Assembly: GCA_021405325.1 (NCBI GenBank)
Contig: QWII01000048.1
Span: 1-64,000 of the forward strand
Reading direction: 5' to 3'
From: Caldilinea sp. CFX5
GTDB lineage: Bacteria > Chloroflexota > Anaerolineae > Caldilineales > Caldilineaceae
DNA length: 64,000 nucleotides
The notes under the pieces were generated by a model. That model worked only from the letters and a program-made list of their open reading frames with translations. It made no database searches and was not told where the DNA came from. A program made the translations under genes and the position numbers. Below, piece by piece: positions 25,027 to 32,880 of the stretch. Each line of letters opens with the position of its first letter. Within the stretch, counting starts at the first letter, position 1.

Positions 25027-25075
25027 TTGACAAGGCATCGGCAACGTGCTATACTTGTCACCAAAACGGTGACAA
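25027..25075 (+). promoter_or_regulatory. higBA promoter and operator
   Basis: Consensus-like sigma-70 promoter: TTGACA (25027-25032), 17-bp spacer, TATACT (25050-25055). Immediately downstream is the inverted repeat TTGTCACC-AAAAC-GGTGACAA (25055-25075), ending two bases before the toxin ATG. The predicted transcript start lies inside the operator, so a bound HigA would block the promoter and the message would be nearly leaderless. The same promoter and operator are fossilised at 19742-19788. Confidence 0.85.
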
Positions 25076-25076
25076 A

Positions 25077-25370
25077 ATGAGAATCATCTCACGTAAAACG
25101 CTGCGCGAATTTGCCAGTAGACATCCACAAGCAAAACGACCACTGGACGACTGGTATGAGATGGCATTGCGCGCCACATGGACTTCGCCCGCTGATGTAA
25201 AGCAAATAGCACGGAGTGCTGATATTCTTCCTGACAATCGCGTCGTTTTTAACATTAGTGGCAATCATTATCGCCTTGTTGTAAAGATTGAATACACGTT
25301 TCGGACGATTTATATCCGTTTTATTGGAACCCATGATGATTATGACCAAATTGATGCAACCATTATCTGA
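25077..25370 (+). CDS. higB: HigB-type mRNA interferase toxin
   Basis: 97 residues matching the HigB branch of the RelE fold: MRIISRKTLREFASRHPQA at the start, the central W..P.DVK and NRVVFNISGNHYRLVVKI, and the ending YIRFIGTHDDYDQID. Such toxins cut translated mRNA on the ribosome. Toxin-first order and a 38-bp overlap with the antitoxin are typical of higBA. The start codon is only two bases after an operator palindrome with almost no leader, so translation may be leaderless. Confidence 0.92.
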   Translation: MRIISRKTLREFASRHPQAKRPLDDWYEMALRATWTSPADVKQIARSADILPDNRVVFNISGNHYRLVVKIEYTFRTIYIRFIGTHDDYDQIDATII

Positions 25371-25758
25371 ACCTATTCTCGTCCGCCCGGTTTGTTCTGA
25401 AGCCGATTATGAAGCTGCGTTGGCAGAAATTGAACAAATGATGGGTAAAATTAAGCCTGATACACCGGATGGTAATAAATTTGATTTGCTCGTCACCCTT
25501 ATCGAAGCGTATGAAGATCAACATTACCCAATGGGGGAAACTTCTGATCCTATCTCTATGATCGAATTTATCATGGATCAACAAGGGCTGACCCGCAAGG
25601 ATTTAGAACCCTATATCGGGCCGCGCCAACGAGTCTGGGAAATTATGGAAAGGCGTCGCCGCTTGACTTTACCAATGATCCGTCGTCTCGAGGTTGGTTT
25701 GAAGATTCCAGCGGAATTGTTAATTCGTGAGTATGAATTAATGGAAGCCGTAGTGTAG
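25333..25758 (+). CDS. higA: HigA-type antitoxin with XRE helix-turn-helix
   Basis: About 141 residues from the ATG at 25333 (other in-frame ATGs at 25336 and 25342; the longer frame from 25288 is inside the toxin). The N-terminal part wraps the toxin in known systems; the C-terminal part is a Cro/C1-type HTH (LTRKDLEPYIGPRQRVWEIM, then LTLPMIRRLEVGLKIPAELLI). It neutralises HigB and represses the operon through the GTCACC/GGTGAC palindrome. It is more AT-rich than most of the window, consistent with transfer. Confidence 0.9.
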   Translation: MMIMTKLMQPLSEPILVRPVCSEADYEAALAEIEQMMGKIKPDTPDGNKFDLLVTLIEAYEDQHYPMGETSDPISMIEFIMDQQGLTRKDLEPYIGPRQRVWEIMERRRRLTLPMIRRLEVGLKIPAELLIREYELMEAVV

Positions 25759-25788
25759 CGTGTTGCGTATCCGCCTGGAGAAAGTCAT

Positions 25789-26619
25789 ATGCTGCGTTTT
25801 GCGCCCTTCGCCCGTCCCATCATCGGTGTCACTCACATCCTGGCTGTTGCTAGCGGTAAAGGAGGCGTTGGCAAGACTACAGTTGCGGTCAATTTAGCCC
25901 TAGCGTTAGCCGGCAACGGGGCAGCAGTGGGTCTTTATGATGCGGATCTCTATGGCCCCAATGTGCCGATCATGCTGGGGGTGCGACGCAAAAATGCCAT
26001 CCCCGGCTACCTGCCCACCGCCCGCGTCGACGCCGCCCCTTACATTCCACCGCTAGAGCGTTTCGGTCTCAAGGTGATGTCGATTGGTTTTTTCATGGGT
26101 AACGACGACGCGGTGATGCCGCCGCCCGACGCAGCCGGTGACATCATTCGTCAGACCTTGCAAGATGTGAAGTGGGGTATTCTCGACTATCTGCTCATCG
26201 ATCTGCCGCCGGGGACGGGGGAACCGCAACAGACACTCCTCGACACCATTCCCATTGCCGGCGTCGTCATTGTCACCACGCCGCAAGATCTGGCGCTGAT
26301 GGACGCCAGTCGCTCTCTGGCCTTTTTTCGCAAGAGTCGCGCGCCGGTGCTGGGGGTGATTGAGAACATGAGCTATCTCCGTTGCCCCCACTGTGGCGAA
26401 CCGATTGAAGTTTTCCATCGCAGTGAGCAGAAATATGCCATCGAGGGGGATGAACTGGATCTGCTGGGGCGCATCCCGCTCAACCTTGCCATCAGCCGGG
26501 GGATCGACGCGGCGCACCCGCTGGTGACGGGACAGGACGCAACCGCGGAAACCCAAGTTTTCCGCGAAATTGCCGCCAAGCTTGCGGCAAAATTGCCAAC
26601 GGAGCAAGCCGATGAATGA
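25789..26619 (+). CDS. mrp: Mrp/NBP35-type P-loop ATPase (Fe-S cluster carrier)
   Basis: 276 residues. Deviant Walker A SGKGGVGKTT at 22-31, the Mrp signature YDADLYGPNVP, the Walker B region LLIDLPPGTGE and a C-terminal CPHC pair near 199-202 that ligates a bridging iron-sulfur cluster in family members. It lacks the N-terminal MIP18-like domain found in some bacterial Mrp proteins. The start has GGAG nine bases upstream. Its stop overlaps the start of the SnoaL-like gene, so they are co-translated. Role by family: assembly or delivery of Fe-S clusters in the cytosol. Confidence 0.9.
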   Translation: MLRFAPFARPIIGVTHILAVASGKGGVGKTTVAVNLALALAGNGAAVGLYDADLYGPNVPIMLGVRRKNAIPGYLPTARVDAAPYIPPLERFGLKVMSIGFFMGNDDAVMPPPDAAGDIIRQTLQDVKWGILDYLLIDLPPGTGEPQQTLLDTIPIAGVVIVTTPQDLALMDASRSLAFFRKSRAPVLGVIENMSYLRCPHCGEPIEVFHRSEQKYAIEGDELDLLGRIPLNLAISRGIDAAHPLVTGQDATAETQVFREIAAKLAAKLPTEQADE

Positions 26620-26995
26620 ACCGACCAACGACAGCGCCGCCGTCATACAGGCTGAACAAGCGTTAGCCACCGCCCACCTGACACTCGATGTTGCCACCAT
26701 TGACCGACTGCTGCATCCCACCTATGTCATTGTCCAACCCGGTGGCACCCACGAAAACAAGGCGCAGACGCTGGCTTCTTTCCTGGCTGGGGATCGCCAC
26801 TGGGATCTGGCTGAAAGTGATGAGATGGCAGTGCGTCTTTATGGTGACACAGCGGTCGTCACTGGTCGCTGGCGCGGGCGGGGTCGCAATGGCACGGTAC
26901 ACTTTGATTATCAGGCCCGCTTTCTCTCCACCTGGGTGCGTGAGGATGGGGCGTGGCGTAATGTGGCTTATATGGCGACGGAAGAGGTTTTGTAA
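26612..26995 (+). CDS. SnoaL/DUF4440-like (NTF2 fold) protein
   Basis: 127 residues from the ATG at 26612, which overlaps the mrp stop by 8 bp. The pattern AVIQAEQALATAHLTLDVAT... LLHPTYVIVQPGG... GDTAVVTGRWRGRG... VREDGAWRNVAYMATE is typical of DUF4440/SnoaL proteins, small cone-shaped folds that bind or convert diverse ligands. No catalytic residues can be assigned. Translational coupling to mrp and a 2-bp gap to the next kinase gene indicate a single operon. Confidence 0.8.
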   Translation: MNEPTNDSAAVIQAEQALATAHLTLDVATIDRLLHPTYVIVQPGGTHENKAQTLASFLAGDRHWDLAESDEMAVRLYGDTAVVTGRWRGRGRNGTVHFDYQARFLSTWVREDGAWRNVAYMATEEVL

Positions 26996-26997
26996 CC

Positions 26998-27612
26998 ATG
27001 ACCTGTTTCATTGTCTGCCTCAGCTCTCCATCCGGCGATGGGAAGACAGCCGTTACCCGGCGGCTGGGCCAACTGCATCCCACCTCAGTGACGCTCTACT
27101 TTGACGAGTACGATGATATTGGCGAGGGCGCGAACATTCATCCAGCGAGTCTGGAGCAGTGGCAGCGTGATGGCTGTGATTACAACGCCTGGGAAATGCC
27201 GGGGTTGCTCCGTGATTTGGCCTTACTGCGTAACGGGCAGCCCATTCGCTCGCCAACGACCAACGCCATTCTTGCGCCGCAACCGGTGGTTTTTCTCGAC
27301 AATGCTCTGGGTCGCGCCAACCCGACGTTACGCCCCTACTGTGACTTGATGGTCTACATCGATACGCCGCTCGATGTCGCCATGGCGCGCCGCATCCAAC
27401 GGGACTATTTTGGCGACAATCCACTGGACGCCCAAAGCACCCTCGATGCCATTAACGCCATGACTGCCAGGTATTTGGCCTGGGCGCGGGAAGCCTATCT
27501 CGACCAGGATCGCCAGGTCAAGCCGCTCTGTGATCTGGTGTTGGATGGGTGCCTGCCGGTAGATACGTTAGCCCAGCAAATTCTAGCCGCTATTTCCACG
27601 TTGCCCGCGTAA
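26998..27612 (+). CDS. Uridine-kinase-like P-loop NTPase
   Basis: 204 residues. Walker A-like SSPSGDGKTAV at about 9-19, an acidic FDEYDDIG after the second strand, VVFLDNALGRANP as the Walker B/lid region and a run of basic residues in ARRIQRDYF that resembles the LID of nucleoside kinases. It belongs to the broad kinase branch of P-loop NTPases; the phosphate acceptor is unknown. It is the last gene of the mrp operon and is convergent with the NADAR gene. Confidence 0.7.
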   Translation: MTCFIVCLSSPSGDGKTAVTRRLGQLHPTSVTLYFDEYDDIGEGANIHPASLEQWQRDGCDYNAWEMPGLLRDLALLRNGQPIRSPTTNAILAPQPVVFLDNALGRANPTLRPYCDLMVYIDTPLDVAMARRIQRDYFGDNPLDAQSTLDAINAMTARYLAWAREAYLDQDRQVKPLCDLVLDGCLPVDTLAQQILAAISTLPA

Positions 27613-27614
27613 GC

Positions 27615-28067
27615 CTACGCGCTTCCCTTATCAGCCGCTTGCAACTCGGCGCGCACCTGCATCAGCAATTTGCCCAGATGATTCTTGCCCACCCACTGCC
27701 CTTTGACTTGCACACAACCCCAGGTACGGTCGCCCCAGGTGTTGCCTTCGATCAGGTCAGCGTCGCCGGTAGCCAGCAGCTTTGGGCGAAAGTCAGGGGC
27801 GCTGAACTTCTGGCGCAGCAATGCCAACATGATGTCGTATTTCACCGTCTCCCAATCCGCCCGCAACGTGACTCGGCGACCAAGTCGCTTTGCGCTGCCG
27901 GGGGATGACGCTTCGCGCACCTTTTGCTGTTCGGCGGGGTCGAACGTTTTGGCGGCTTGAAAGGCATGTTCGACGGTTGGGTAGGTCTCTCCTTCATAGG
28001 TTAATGGTGAATAGGCGAAGTTGGAAAGAAAATCGTAGTCGCCGTGGAAGCTGGTGATGGGTGGCAT
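27615..28067 (-). CDS. NADAR-family (YbiA/DUF1768) N-glycosidase-like protein
   Basis: 150 residues from the ATG at 28067, which has GAGGAG about nine bases upstream; the frame extends 23 codons further without support. Family motifs: FHGDYDFLSNFAYSPLTYEG, YPTVEHAFQAAK, TWGCVQVKGQWVGKNHLGKLL. NADAR proteins act on N-glycosidic bonds of ribosyl compounds: YbiA on riboflavin intermediates, and some relatives remove ADP-ribose from guanine. Substrate here is unknown. It is next to a PIN-like toxin-antitoxin pair, and the window also has three ADP-ribosylglycohydrolases. Confidence 0.9.
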   Translation of the reverse strand: MPPITSFHGDYDFLSNFAYSPLTYEGETYPTVEHAFQAAKTFDPAEQQKVREASSPGSAKRLGRRVTLRADWETVKYDIMLALLRQKFSAPDFRPKLLATGDADLIEGNTWGDRTWGCVQVKGQWVGKNHLGKLLMQVRAELQAADKGSA

Positions 28068-28125
28068 GATCGATACTCCTCTTGTTACGGGTTTTGTCGA
28101 TAGACAAATACCTACAAGCCGATGC

Positions 28126-28530
28126 CTACGGAGCAAGAATAGCAGGTTGAGCGAAAGCTGTGGTGTAATAACGAATGACGCTACCGGGGGTCACATGAAT
28201 CATTGTACCCATCCGTTTTGCCTTTGTTTTAAACTCAGGGCGATGCAGCAACGTGCGCAAACGATCAGGAATTTCATGAGCGCGGGGCAAAGGTAGGGCG
28301 AAGCAGATAATGCAATAGCGCTCATCCGGGTTGACTTTGCGCCAGAAGTCACGTTCATTGATGGTAACAAAGGTGGGTTGTCGTTGCATGCGCAATAAGG
28401 CAGGAATGCCGTCGTCTTTGATCACACTTGCCGGGCGCAGTGCCGTGACAAAACAGACTGTCCCCGGATACCAGTCACGAATGCGCACTTCGAGATCAAA
28501 GCGCAGCAGTTGTTCGTCCAGGACAATCAT
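28126..28530 (-). CDS. PIN-like (DUF5615-type) toxin nuclease
   Basis: 134 residues. The N-terminal MIVLDEQLLRFDLEVRIRDW and the strand-ending TFVTINERDFW carry the acidic residues expected of the Mut7-C/DUF5615 branch of PIN-like nucleases; the middle holds the conserved-looking VTALRPASVIKDDGIPALL. Start and upstream stop overlap as ATGA with the DUF433 gene, the usual antitoxin-toxin order for this pair. Probably a ribonuclease toxin held inactive by its partner. Confidence 0.75.
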   Translation of the reverse strand: MIVLDEQLLRFDLEVRIRDWYPGTVCFVTALRPASVIKDDGIPALLRMQRQPTFVTINERDFWRKVNPDERYCIICFALPLPRAHEIPDRLRTLLHRPEFKTKAKRMGTMIHVTPGSVIRYYTTAFAQPAILAP

Positions 28531-28820
28531 TGGGCATATTCTACGGTGAGTGGTGTGGTAGAAAGATCCGAAATTTGGTAATGTTGCGCTTCTTCGATCG
28601 CCTGACGCGAAAGACGACCCCGGTAACCTTTCACAAGTTGTTCCACCGTATCACCAGCCGCCAGCAATTCTAAGATGCCGGCCACCTCAATACGCGTATA
28701 CTTGAATGTGGGGCGCCCGCCGCAAACACCAACTGCGCTAACGATATACTGGCCTAGTGGGTAATAGGAATAAAGCTCACCGCCAACTACTTCATTGACA
28801 AGTTCAGTGGATTTCTGCAT
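28527..28820 (-). CDS. DUF433 antitoxin
   Basis: 97 residues from the ATG at 28820, chosen for GGGAG eight bases upstream; an ATG seven codons earlier is possible. The helical DUF433 pattern is clear in FKYTRIEVAGILELLAAGDT and the RQAIEEAQHY segment, a winged or homeodomain-like DNA-binding fold. It overlaps the PIN-like toxin gene by 4 bp and should both neutralise it and autoregulate the operon. Confidence 0.8.
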   Translation of the reverse strand: MQKSTELVNEVVGGELYSYYPLGQYIVSAVGVCGGRPTFKYTRIEVAGILELLAAGDTVEQLVKGYRGRLSRQAIEEAQHYQISDLSTTPLTVEYAQ

Positions 28821-28940
28821 CGTTTTGCTCCCGTTTATCATATCTTACCTGACCTAGAGTATATCACGTAGCTTGTCCTTGATCAACCGTTAAAAGTAGC
28901 CGGGTGCGTCCTAAAAAAGTGGCGAGTTTTTTCGTAGCCA

Positions 28941-29162
28941 TTGAACTTGACCCTCAATTGCCGGCTGCCTATAGATCCATCGGTCGTTGAAGCCTACAAA
29001 TCGCGAGGATTGTTGAACCATCGACTCGGCGAGCTAGCGAAATCTCAAACCGATTTTCAAAAATTTCTAGAACTATCTTCAACAAATGATCCTATGCGTT
29101 TGACTTCACGATTTAGCTTTTTATCTAGCCAAGAGAATTTAATTTTGGAAACTCCTGGCTAG
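28941..29162 (+). pseudogene. Possible TPR gene remnant
   Basis: In the 350-bp gap between the DUF433 gene and PhyH, one frame encodes AYKSRGLLNHRLGELAKSQT then DFQKFLELSSTNDP, a good match to the TPR consensus. There is no convincing start signal and no second repeat, so it is most likely a leftover of a larger TPR protein. The rest of the gap shows nothing else. Confidence 0.3.
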
Positions 29163-29170
29163 ATTAAGTT

Positions 29171-29965
29171 TCATTTTATGAGTGACATTGGCGTTTTGTC
29201 CCCAAACACCTGCGGAAACACCTCCCCTGTTGTCCGCTCCCGCGTCGCTGCGTCCATATAAGCCACACTAAACGCCCGCCGCGGAATCGACGTGCGATTC
29301 ACGCCGGAGCGATGCAACAGAAAGTTATGCACCAAAATCGCCTCCCCCGCCGCCACTTCCAGATCGACCACATCTTTTTCCTGCGTATAGCGCGCCTGAT
29401 CGGCTTCGGTGACAAAGTGTTGCGGGTTGAGAACGCCCAGCTTATGACTCCCCGGTACGATCTGCATACAGCCATTGGCCGCGGTCGCCTCATCCAGCGC
29501 CGTCCAGATAGTGATGATCGGGTTGCGATCCAGCCCCCAGCCTTCGCCAATGTCCTGGTGCCAGGGTAACACGGTGCCGTGATGGGCCGGTTTGTTCATA
29601 AACATAGCGCGGAAGATCGAAACCTCTTCGCCAATGTAGCGCTGGGTCAGTTGGCGGATGATCGGGTGTTGAATCAGGGCGAGAAAGAGTGGATCTTCCT
29701 CCAGCCCGGTGATGCGCCGGTAGTTGAGCGTCGCGCCTTTATGACCGGGGCTATCGGGCGGCAGGTTTTTGTATTCACCCGTCGCGCCGTCGAGTTGGAA
29801 ACGCATGGTGGGATAGGGGATCTTGCCCAGCATAATGTCATCAATCCGCTGTTGGAGCGCAGCCAGGGCAGCGGGGTCGAGCAGGTGGCCCAAACTGAGA
29901 TAGCCTTGTTCCATAAACTGTTGATGCTGCTCTTCGCCAAAATGGGTAAGGGTGCGTTGGGTCAT
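29171..29965 (-). CDS. Phytanoyl-CoA dioxygenase (PhyH) family protein
   Basis: 264 residues, Fe(II)/2-oxoglutarate oxygenase fold. The metal-binding triad is visible as H136-x-D138 (WHQD) and H218 (LLHRSGVN), with a 2-oxoglutarate-binding Arg expected in the following RTSIPRRAF. AAGGAG precedes the ATG. The family hydroxylates or halogenates small metabolites; the substrate cannot be named. It stands alone, followed by a palindromic repeat. Confidence 0.9.
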   Translation of the reverse strand: MTQRTLTHFGEEQHQQFMEQGYLSLGHLLDPAALAALQQRIDDIMLGKIPYPTMRFQLDGATGEYKNLPPDSPGHKGATLNYRRITGLEEDPLFLALIQHPIIRQLTQRYIGEEVSIFRAMFMNKPAHHGTVLPWHQDIGEGWGLDRNPIITIWTALDEATAANGCMQIVPGSHKLGVLNPQHFVTEADQARYTQEKDVVDLEVAAGEAILVHNFLLHRSGVNRTSIPRRAFSVAYMDAATRERTTGEVFPQVFGDKTPMSLIK

Positions 29966-30113
29966 GGTTATTTTCTCCTTTTATCAAACCTAACCTGGAC
30001 AAACTGGAATCAAAGACATTACACCGATAAGAAGAAGCACGGAGATTTTCATGTAAACAGTGTTCCTTCCTATCCGTGTGAAATCAAATGCCTTGTCGCT
30101 TCGGCTGTGAGGC

Positions 30114-30256
30114 GCTTAAAAGATGTTTGAAAAGCGGGCAACGGGCAAGAGTGCCGGGGACTGGCCAAGTAACTACCGAATCATAGTAAGCGCTTCCCGG
30201 CCAGTCCCCGGCACTCTTGCGGCCCCTACGCGCAACTTTTCAAACAGCTTTTAAGC
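30114..30256. repeat. Long imperfect palindrome
   Basis: Outer arms GCTTAAAAGATGTTTGAAAAG and complement, inner arms AAGAGTGCCGGGGACTGGCC and complement, around a 40-base centre. The right arm contains the stop codon of the mutarotase-like gene, so the element may also act as its terminator. Confidence 0.75.
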
Positions 30257-31399
30257 ACTGGCAAGGGTGAATTGTCGGCCGGTCTGTCGTTCCGTAATGA
30301 TGATTTGACCGGGGGCGGTTTGGATATCCTGTACACCCTGAAAGCCGCGGGGAATTTCAGTCAGGAAAATGGTATAGGTGGTCTTTAGCCGTTGCCGCCC
30401 ACCGATCCATTGATAGGTCGGCACACCGAAGAGCGAACCCCGCTCAACGCTTTTGCGCAAGCCTTCGTCAAAGGGCGAGGTGCCAAATTCGATGCCGCGC
30501 GCAATGAGCGGTGCGTTGGGGTTACTCTGGTTCTCCTGCCAATCGACGATCCAGGGATTATCAGCCGTGGGGAAGAGATAACCGACCAGCAAGGGATAAT
30601 CGACGTGGTACATGGTGAAGTAACTTACGGCGCGGCTTTGATCCAGCAAGACCGGATAGTAGGTGGTAGAAGCCGGTGTTGCTTGCGAAGGACGCAAATC
30701 TACCGGTGTGCCATCGGGGTGGTGGGCCTGTGGCCAAAGGCTCTCGCCAGCCGGCAAGGCGCCGCCGGCATCGCGCCCAGGCAGGATCAACAGCTTGGTA
30801 CCAGAGAGATCGAGCATCGTCTTGCCTGGTTCAACAAAGGGCGGGCCGAAGGTGGGATGTTGATCGCGGTTAAAGGGGCGATCAAAGGGCGCCAGGTTTT
30901 CAATCCACTCTTCAACGTGGACCACAGTTTCGTTGGCGCGCAAGGTCACGGCCCGTTCAACCCGATATTGTACGGCAGTCAGGTCAGCGCCATAGTAAAG
31001 GGTGATGGCCGCGTCGCTAATCTGGGGTGGCTGCAGTTGTACCCATTCGACCGTGAGCGCTTCACCGTGAAAGGTAAACCCCTGCGCAATCTCCGTCGGT
31101 GTCGGCGGGCCAAAGGTGGGGAAGCAAAGTAGATGACCCATGTAGCCGGCGAGCAAACGGGCATTTTCCCCCGTGCCATAGCGCGCGGCATGGTGGGCCG
31201 GATCATAGGTGTGCGGATCGATGGTTGGATAATTCGGCACATAGAAGGGGCTGATTGCCAATGCCGGGTCGCGGCTGATCAAACGCAGATCGACCAGATG
31301 ACCGCCCCCGGTTAACGCGCTGATGCGCATTCGCCCGTTGGTCAAGGTGTAGGCGGATCGGCCATGCACCGTTTCAGTGGACAACGAAAGTTCGCTCAT
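30251..31399 (-). CDS. Galactose-mutarotase-like (aldose epimerase fold) protein
   Basis: 382 residues from the ATG at 31399, supported by AGGGAG five bases upstream; the open frame extends further but overlaps the divergent P450 gene. The beginning (YTLTNGRMRISALTGGGHLVDL), the mid-protein HVEEWIENLAPFDRPFNRDQHPTF-type segment and the late region resemble the beta-supersandwich of aldose epimerase and DUF4432-like proteins. No catalytic His/Glu pair can be assigned with certainty. It is divergent from the P450, with about 130 bp between them. Confidence 0.5.
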   Translation of the reverse strand: MSELSLSTETVHGRSAYTLTNGRMRISALTGGGHLVDLRLISRDPALAISPFYVPNYPTIDPHTYDPAHHAARYGTGENARLLAGYMGHLLCFPTFGPPTPTEIAQGFTFHGEALTVEWVQLQPPQISDAAITLYYGADLTAVQYRVERAVTLRANETVVHVEEWIENLAPFDRPFNRDQHPTFGPPFVEPGKTMLDLSGTKLLILPGRDAGGALPAGESLWPQAHHPDGTPVDLRPSQATPASTTYYPVLLDQSRAVSYFTMYHVDYPLLVGYLFPTADNPWIVDWQENQSNPNAPLIARGIEFGTSPFDEGLRKSVERGSLFGVPTYQWIGGRQRLKTTYTIFLTEIPRGFQGVQDIQTAPGQIIITERQTGRQFTLASA

Positions 31400-31529
31400 G
31401 GTTCTCCCTTCCCTATGGAAATCGTCATTTGCTGTGGTTGCGGCTAGGACTGAATGTTGCTTGTTGATTATACTGCAAAGCACAAAGATCTTCCAGTGAC
31501 TGAAAACTGCCCAAAAGAGGAGAACACCG

Positions 31530-32759
31530 ATGCGCACCACCCTACCGCCTGCGCTTGACGACGCCTTAATCTCCCCAGCCTTCTATCAAAACCCCTATCC
31601 GCTTTACGAACAACTGCGCGCCGACCTGCCGGTGGTGTGGAGCGAACGAATGGGGGCGTGGTTGCTTACCCGTTATGACGATGTGATCGCCACCCTACGC
31701 GACGCCGAACACTTTTCCAGCCGGGGCCGCCTGTTGGCCGCGCTGGATCGCCTGTCTCCTGATGAACGCGCCCAGTTGCAACCCTTTGAAAACCACTTTA
31801 CTGGCGGCTTGATCAATTCCGACCCGCCCGATCATACGCGAATGCGGGCGCTGATCAACAAAGCCTTTTCGCCGCGCATGGTGGAACAGATGCGCAGCCG
31901 TGTCGCGACGTTGGTCAACGAGTTTTTGGACGTGGTGCAGAACCAAGGGTCAATGGATGTCATCAAAGATCTGGCCTACCCACTACCCGCCACCGTGATT
32001 GCCGAAATGCTGGGCGCACCGGCGGCGGATCGGGATCGTTTCAAGGTCTGGTCAGAAGCCATCTTTGCCATCCAAGGACGGGGTCGCTTGACCTTTGCCC
32101 AACTAGCCCATGCCCAGGAGCATCTGTTGCAATTTCGCGCCTATCTGCGCGAGTTGATTGCCGCTCGTCGCCAGACGCCCCATGACGATCTGTTGGGGCA
32201 ACTGGTGGCCGTTGAAATGGCCGGCGACCGCTTGACCGAAGCTGAATTGCTGACCACCTGTGTCACGCTGCTCACCGCCGGCCACGAGACGACAACCAAC
32301 CTGATCGGCAGTACGCTGTACACCTTGCTCCGTCACCCAGAAACCTTACAGGCGGTGCAGGCGAATCCGGCCTTGTTGCCCACAGCCATTGAGGAAGTGT
32401 TGCGCTTTGAGAGTCCATTGCAACGCAATCCGCGTCGTCTGGCGCAAGATTATGAATACGGTGGACAAGCGATGAAGAAAGGCGATTTTGTCTTGCAAAT
32501 CTTGGGTTCAGCCAACCGCGACCCGGCCATCTTTCCCGACGCCGATCACTTTGACATCTATCGCCAACCCAATCGCCATGTGGCCTTTGGCTTTGGCTTG
32601 CACTTCTGTCTCGGCGCGCCGCTGGCCCGGCTGGAAGCGCCGATTGCCGTACAACTGGTGCTGGAACGGATGCCAAAGGTCCGTCTGGCCACCACAACCC
32701 CTGACTGGATGCAGCATAATTTGGTGCGCGGCTTGGCCTCACTACCGGTGGTATTTTGA
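31530..32759 (+). CDS. Cytochrome P450
   Basis: 409 residues, soluble bacterial type with no membrane anchor. The I-helix oxygen-binding motif AGHETT is near 249-254, the K-helix ExxR pair at E289/R292 (EEVLR), and the haem-binding loop FGFGLHFCLGAPLAR with the Cys ligand near residue 360. GAGGAG precedes the ATG. Ferredoxin and reductase partners are not in the window. Substrate unknown; the class includes fatty-acid, terpene and xenobiotic hydroxylases. Confidence 0.95.
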   Translation: MRTTLPPALDDALISPAFYQNPYPLYEQLRADLPVVWSERMGAWLLTRYDDVIATLRDAEHFSSRGRLLAALDRLSPDERAQLQPFENHFTGGLINSDPPDHTRMRALINKAFSPRMVEQMRSRVATLVNEFLDVVQNQGSMDVIKDLAYPLPATVIAEMLGAPAADRDRFKVWSEAIFAIQGRGRLTFAQLAHAQEHLLQFRAYLRELIAARRQTPHDDLLGQLVAVEMAGDRLTEAELLTTCVTLLTAGHETTTNLIGSTLYTLLRHPETLQAVQANPALLPTAIEEVLRFESPLQRNPRRLAQDYEYGGQAMKKGDFVLQILGSANRDPAIFPDADHFDIYRQPNRHVAFGFGLHFCLGAPLARLEAPIAVQLVLERMPKVRLATTTPDWMQHNLVRGLASLPVVF

Positions 32760-32806
32760 GGCAGGCTTTTCAGCACCCGCGCTCAGACATCCGCCGACCA
32801 ATCGAT

Positions 32807-32849
32807 TTGACATTCCTTAGCGCCAACGTTACAATGGGAACGTTCCCAT
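32807..32849 (+). promoter_or_regulatory. lacI-type gene promoter overlapped by its operator
   Basis: TTGACA (32807-32812), 17-bp spacer and TACAAT (32830-32835), followed without a gap by the perfect 16-bp palindrome ATGGGAACGTTCCCAT (32834-32849) with the central CG typical of LacI-family operators. The operator overlaps the -10 box, so binding would block initiation: autoregulation of the regulator and the following operon. Confidence 0.88.
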
Positions 32850-32880
32850 AAAGTGTTAGCAAAATTCCAGTCACGAACCT

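Noticed and set aside
30392..31132. Open frame of 246 codons antisense to the mutarotase-like gene
   Set aside because: No motifs and fully contained in a supported gene on the other strand.
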